Source: Pseudomonadota bacterium
Lineage (GTDB): Bacteria > Pseudomonadota > Gammaproteobacteria > Steroidobacterales > JBCBZW01
Assembly (NCBI GenBank): GCA_039193195.1
Contig: JBCCWS010000036.1
Span: 1 to 59,103 of the forward strand
DNA: 59,103 bases
Direction of reading: 5' to 3'
The position numbers were made by a program, and so were the translations under genes. Below the pieces are notes generated by a model, which worked only from the letters and a program-made list of their open reading frames with translations, was not told the DNA's origin and did not search any database. Of this stretch, positions 57,473-59,103 are shown in pieces. The first letter of the stretch is position 1. Each line of letters opens with the position of its first letter.

Positions 57473-58608
57473 CTCGTGCCTGTCCGCGCGGACTCGCCAG
57501 CCGCCAAAGCCTGCGCCAGATCACGCCAAAGGTCCTCGCCGTTCTCGATGCCGACGCTTAAGCGGATCAGGCTAGGGGGCAAGTCGCCCTGTCCTGGCAC
57601 GGCGGCTCGCCGTTCCATCGTACTCTCCACGGCGCCTAGGCTCGTTGCGTGCGTGATCAGTCGCGCGGCCCGACAGGCCGCATCGGCGGCGGCCGCGCCA
57701 CCGTGCAGTTCGAATGACACGATGCTACCGAAACCGTCCAACTGGGCCTTGGCCAACGCGTGCTGGGGATGGGAGGGCAAACCCGGGTACCGCACTCGGC
57801 TGACGGCATCGTGGGCCTGCAGCCGCTGCGCCAGCAGCAGCGCATTTGCCTGTGAGCGCTCGAGGCGTACGGCGAGCGTGCGCATGCCGCGCAGGGTGAG
57901 GAACACCTCCAGTGCGCCGGGCGTCGCGCCGCGCAGGGTACGCGCCTGACGAAGGCGCTCAGCCAAGGCGTCGGATTTGGCAGTCGCCACACCACCGAGC
58001 AAGTCCGAGTGGCCGCCCAGGTACTTGGTCGCCGACTGCACGGAGATGTCGGCACCGCGGGCCAGCGGTCGCTGTAGGAGCGGCGTCGCGAAGGTGTTGT
58101 CGACCACCAGCAGCGAGCCCGCTCGACGCGGTGTTGCGCCGATTTGCACCAGATCGTTGAGGACGAGCTGGGGATTGGAAGGGGACTCCAGCCAGATGAG
58201 GTCCATCTCGGCGCAGGCGGCGACCCAGGCCACGGTGTCTGCCCCGTCCAGCGTGTGCACCTGCCAGCCCGCTCCCACCACACCAGCCTCGGCAAGTTGG
58301 CTGACCGCGCGGTAGCAGTCTGCGGGGATCGCGATCTTTGCGTCCTTGGGCAACAGGCTAAACACGGCCGCAATCGCCCCCATGCCCGAGGCAAAGGCGA
58401 CCGACAGGCCACCCTCCAGACCCCCCACCACGTCCTCCAGCGCCTCCCAGGCCCGAGTGCCTTCGACCCGCGAGTAGGTCCTTTCCCCCTGCGCATCAAC
58501 AAAATTCGAGGCGGGGGTGATCGGCACATTGAGTGCTGCGCCCTGCCCGCCATCCCGGCCGCCGTGCACCAGCCAAGACGCAGGATCGAGATCGTTCGAA
58601 ATCGACAT
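57469..58608 (-). CDS. Trans-sulfuration PLP enzyme (cystathionine gamma-synthase / beta-lyase type)
   Basis: A 379-residue member of the Cys/Met metabolism PLP family. The PLP lysine is K195 in QSATKYLGGHSD, the phosphate-binding pair is Y45 and R47 (YSR), SGMGAI is at 74-79 and the pyridine Asp is D170 in VVDNTFATP. It either makes cystathionine from an activated homoserine (MetB) or cleaves it (MetC); sequence features here do not settle which, though the RLSVGIENGEDL C-terminus is common to both. It is divergent from the response regulator at 58771 with 162 bases between. No other methionine gene is close. Confidence 0.9.
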   Translation of the reverse strand: MSISNDLDPASWLVHGGRDGGQGAALNVPITPASNFVDAQGERTYSRVEGTRAWEALEDVVGGLEGGLSVAFASGMGAIAAVFSLLPKDAKIAIPADCYRAVSQLAEAGVVGAGWQVHTLDGADTVAWVAACAEMDLIWLESPSNPQLVLNDLVQIGATPRRAGSLLVVDNTFATPLLQRPLARGADISVQSATKYLGGHSDLLGGVATAKSDALAERLRQARTLRGATPGALEVFLTLRGMRTLAVRLERSQANALLLAQRLQAHDAVSRVRYPGLPSHPQHALAKAQLDGFGSIVSFELHGGAAAADAACRAARLITHATSLGAVESTMERRAAVPGQGDLPPSLIRLSVGIENGEDLWRDLAQALAAGESARTGTS

Positions 58609-58770
58609 CGGAAACTCGCCTAGACGTGGCGTCGACGGCCACCTGAGCGCTCATGCTAGCGGTGCGCGAGCGCCTTGGCGAGACACGGGTGAACCGCGCC
58701 GTCAGCGAGCTGTCCCACTCTTGGGGAGCGCGCGAGCGCACGGTTCAGACCCACTCTAGACAGGATCGAT

Positions 58771-59103
58771 ATGGTTGCTAGCGAGCGAATTCGTACCTTG
58801 ATCGCTGACGATGAGGCAGTCGCTCGCCTCGGACTGCGCAAGCGCCTGGAGTCCCTCGCCCCGGCCACCCATATCGTCGGCGAGGCCGAGAACGGCACGC
58901 AGACCGTCCAGCTCGTACAGCGCCTGAACCCAGACCTCGTGTTCCTGGACATCGCCATGCCTGGGCTTACGGGACTCGAGGTCGCCAGGCGCATCGGCAC
59001 GCACCGCGAAGGTCCTCTAATCGTCTTCCTCACTGCCTACGGGGACCGCGCCGTCGAGGCCTTCGAGACCGAGGCGATCGACTACCTCATGAAACCGGTC
59101 AGC
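58771..59103 (+). CDS. LytTR-type response regulator, 5' part only
   Basis: The first 111 residues of a receiver domain, cut by the window end. Acidic pocket D13/D14 (IADDE), phospho-acceptor D60 (VFLDIAMPGLTG), T88 (FLTAYGD) and K108 (DYLMKPV) are all present. The phrase AFETEAIDYLMKPV is typical of the AlgR/LytR group, whose DNA-binding LytTR domain would follow beyond the window. The ATG has AGGA five bases upstream. A partner histidine kinase of the LytS type may lie further on, but this cannot be seen. Confidence 0.88.
   Translation, partial: MVASERIRTLIADDEAVARLGLRKRLESLAPATHIVGEAENGTQTVQLVQRLNPDLVFLDIAMPGLTGLEVARRIGTHREGPLIVFLTAYGDRAVEAFETEAIDYLMKPVS

Overview
The window is GC-rich, densely coded bacterial chromosome, most likely from a gammaproteobacterium outside the well-studied genera. 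The placement rests on gene order: tRNA-Leu, tig, clpP, clpX, lon, tRNA-Val, tRNA-Asp, ppiD as one same-strand block; a yafS-like methyltransferase, rnhA and dnaQ in a row; a Vibrio/Shewanella-type second EF-G; and an OhrR-type MarR regulator. PEP-CTERM tailed secreted proteins and a large SLBB export protein suggest an environmental, biofilm-forming organism.

Layout. 1-6.8 kb: a long nested inverted repeat, a NodB polysaccharide deacetylase whose end lies in that repeat, a double-VOC protein, an exported S9 prolyl oligopeptidase and an unrecognised P-loop ATPase. 6.9-16.6 kb: exopolysaccharide precursor and export genes (UDP-glucose dehydrogenase, ManC-type bifunctional enzyme, AlgC-type phosphomannomutase, an outer-membrane export protein with about six SLBB repeats, UDP-glucuronate 4-epimerase, TviB-type UDP-HexNAc dehydrogenase). 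They should supply GDP-mannose, UDP-glucuronate, UDP-galacturonate and an N-acetylhexosaminuronate; no glycosyltransferase is in the window. 16.7-21.2 kb: nhaB, dnaQ, rnhA and the yafS-like gene in an overlapping minus-strand run, divergent from fabI. 21.2-30.7 kb: the proteostasis block, in which hupB is missing and two tRNAs plus a PEP-CTERM gene (with a sigma-54-like promoter) sit between lon and ppiD. 30.8-42.9 kb: an RraA-like protein, a sulfotransferase, EF-G2, a solitary BioY, a two-gene operon of unknown role (a FIST-like protein and a zinc finger/four-repeat protein), an RNase J-like nuclease, a VPLP-tailed secreted protein and OhrR.

43.1-53.4 kb holds the most unusual locus: five same-strand genes, tightly spaced or overlapping, for a divergent sigma factor, a membrane anti-sigma factor with a zinc-binding HxxxCxxC motif, an exported caspase-like protease, a TpsB outer-membrane transporter, and a 1615-residue protein that joins a two-partner-secretion signal domain and beta-helix to TPR repeats and a CHAT (caspase-like) protease domain. 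The simplest reading is a self-regulated system that sends a CHAT protease to the cell surface, with a periplasmic caspase that may act on the anti-sigma factor or on the passenger. 53.4-59.1 kb: a REC-GGDEF diguanylate cyclase, a secreted seven-motif VCBS/FG-GAP protein, an unrecognised membrane protein, a cystathionine gamma-synthase-type PLP enzyme, and the first part of a LytTR-type response regulator cut by the window end.

All assignments come from reading the sequence and from remembered family features; no database search was run.
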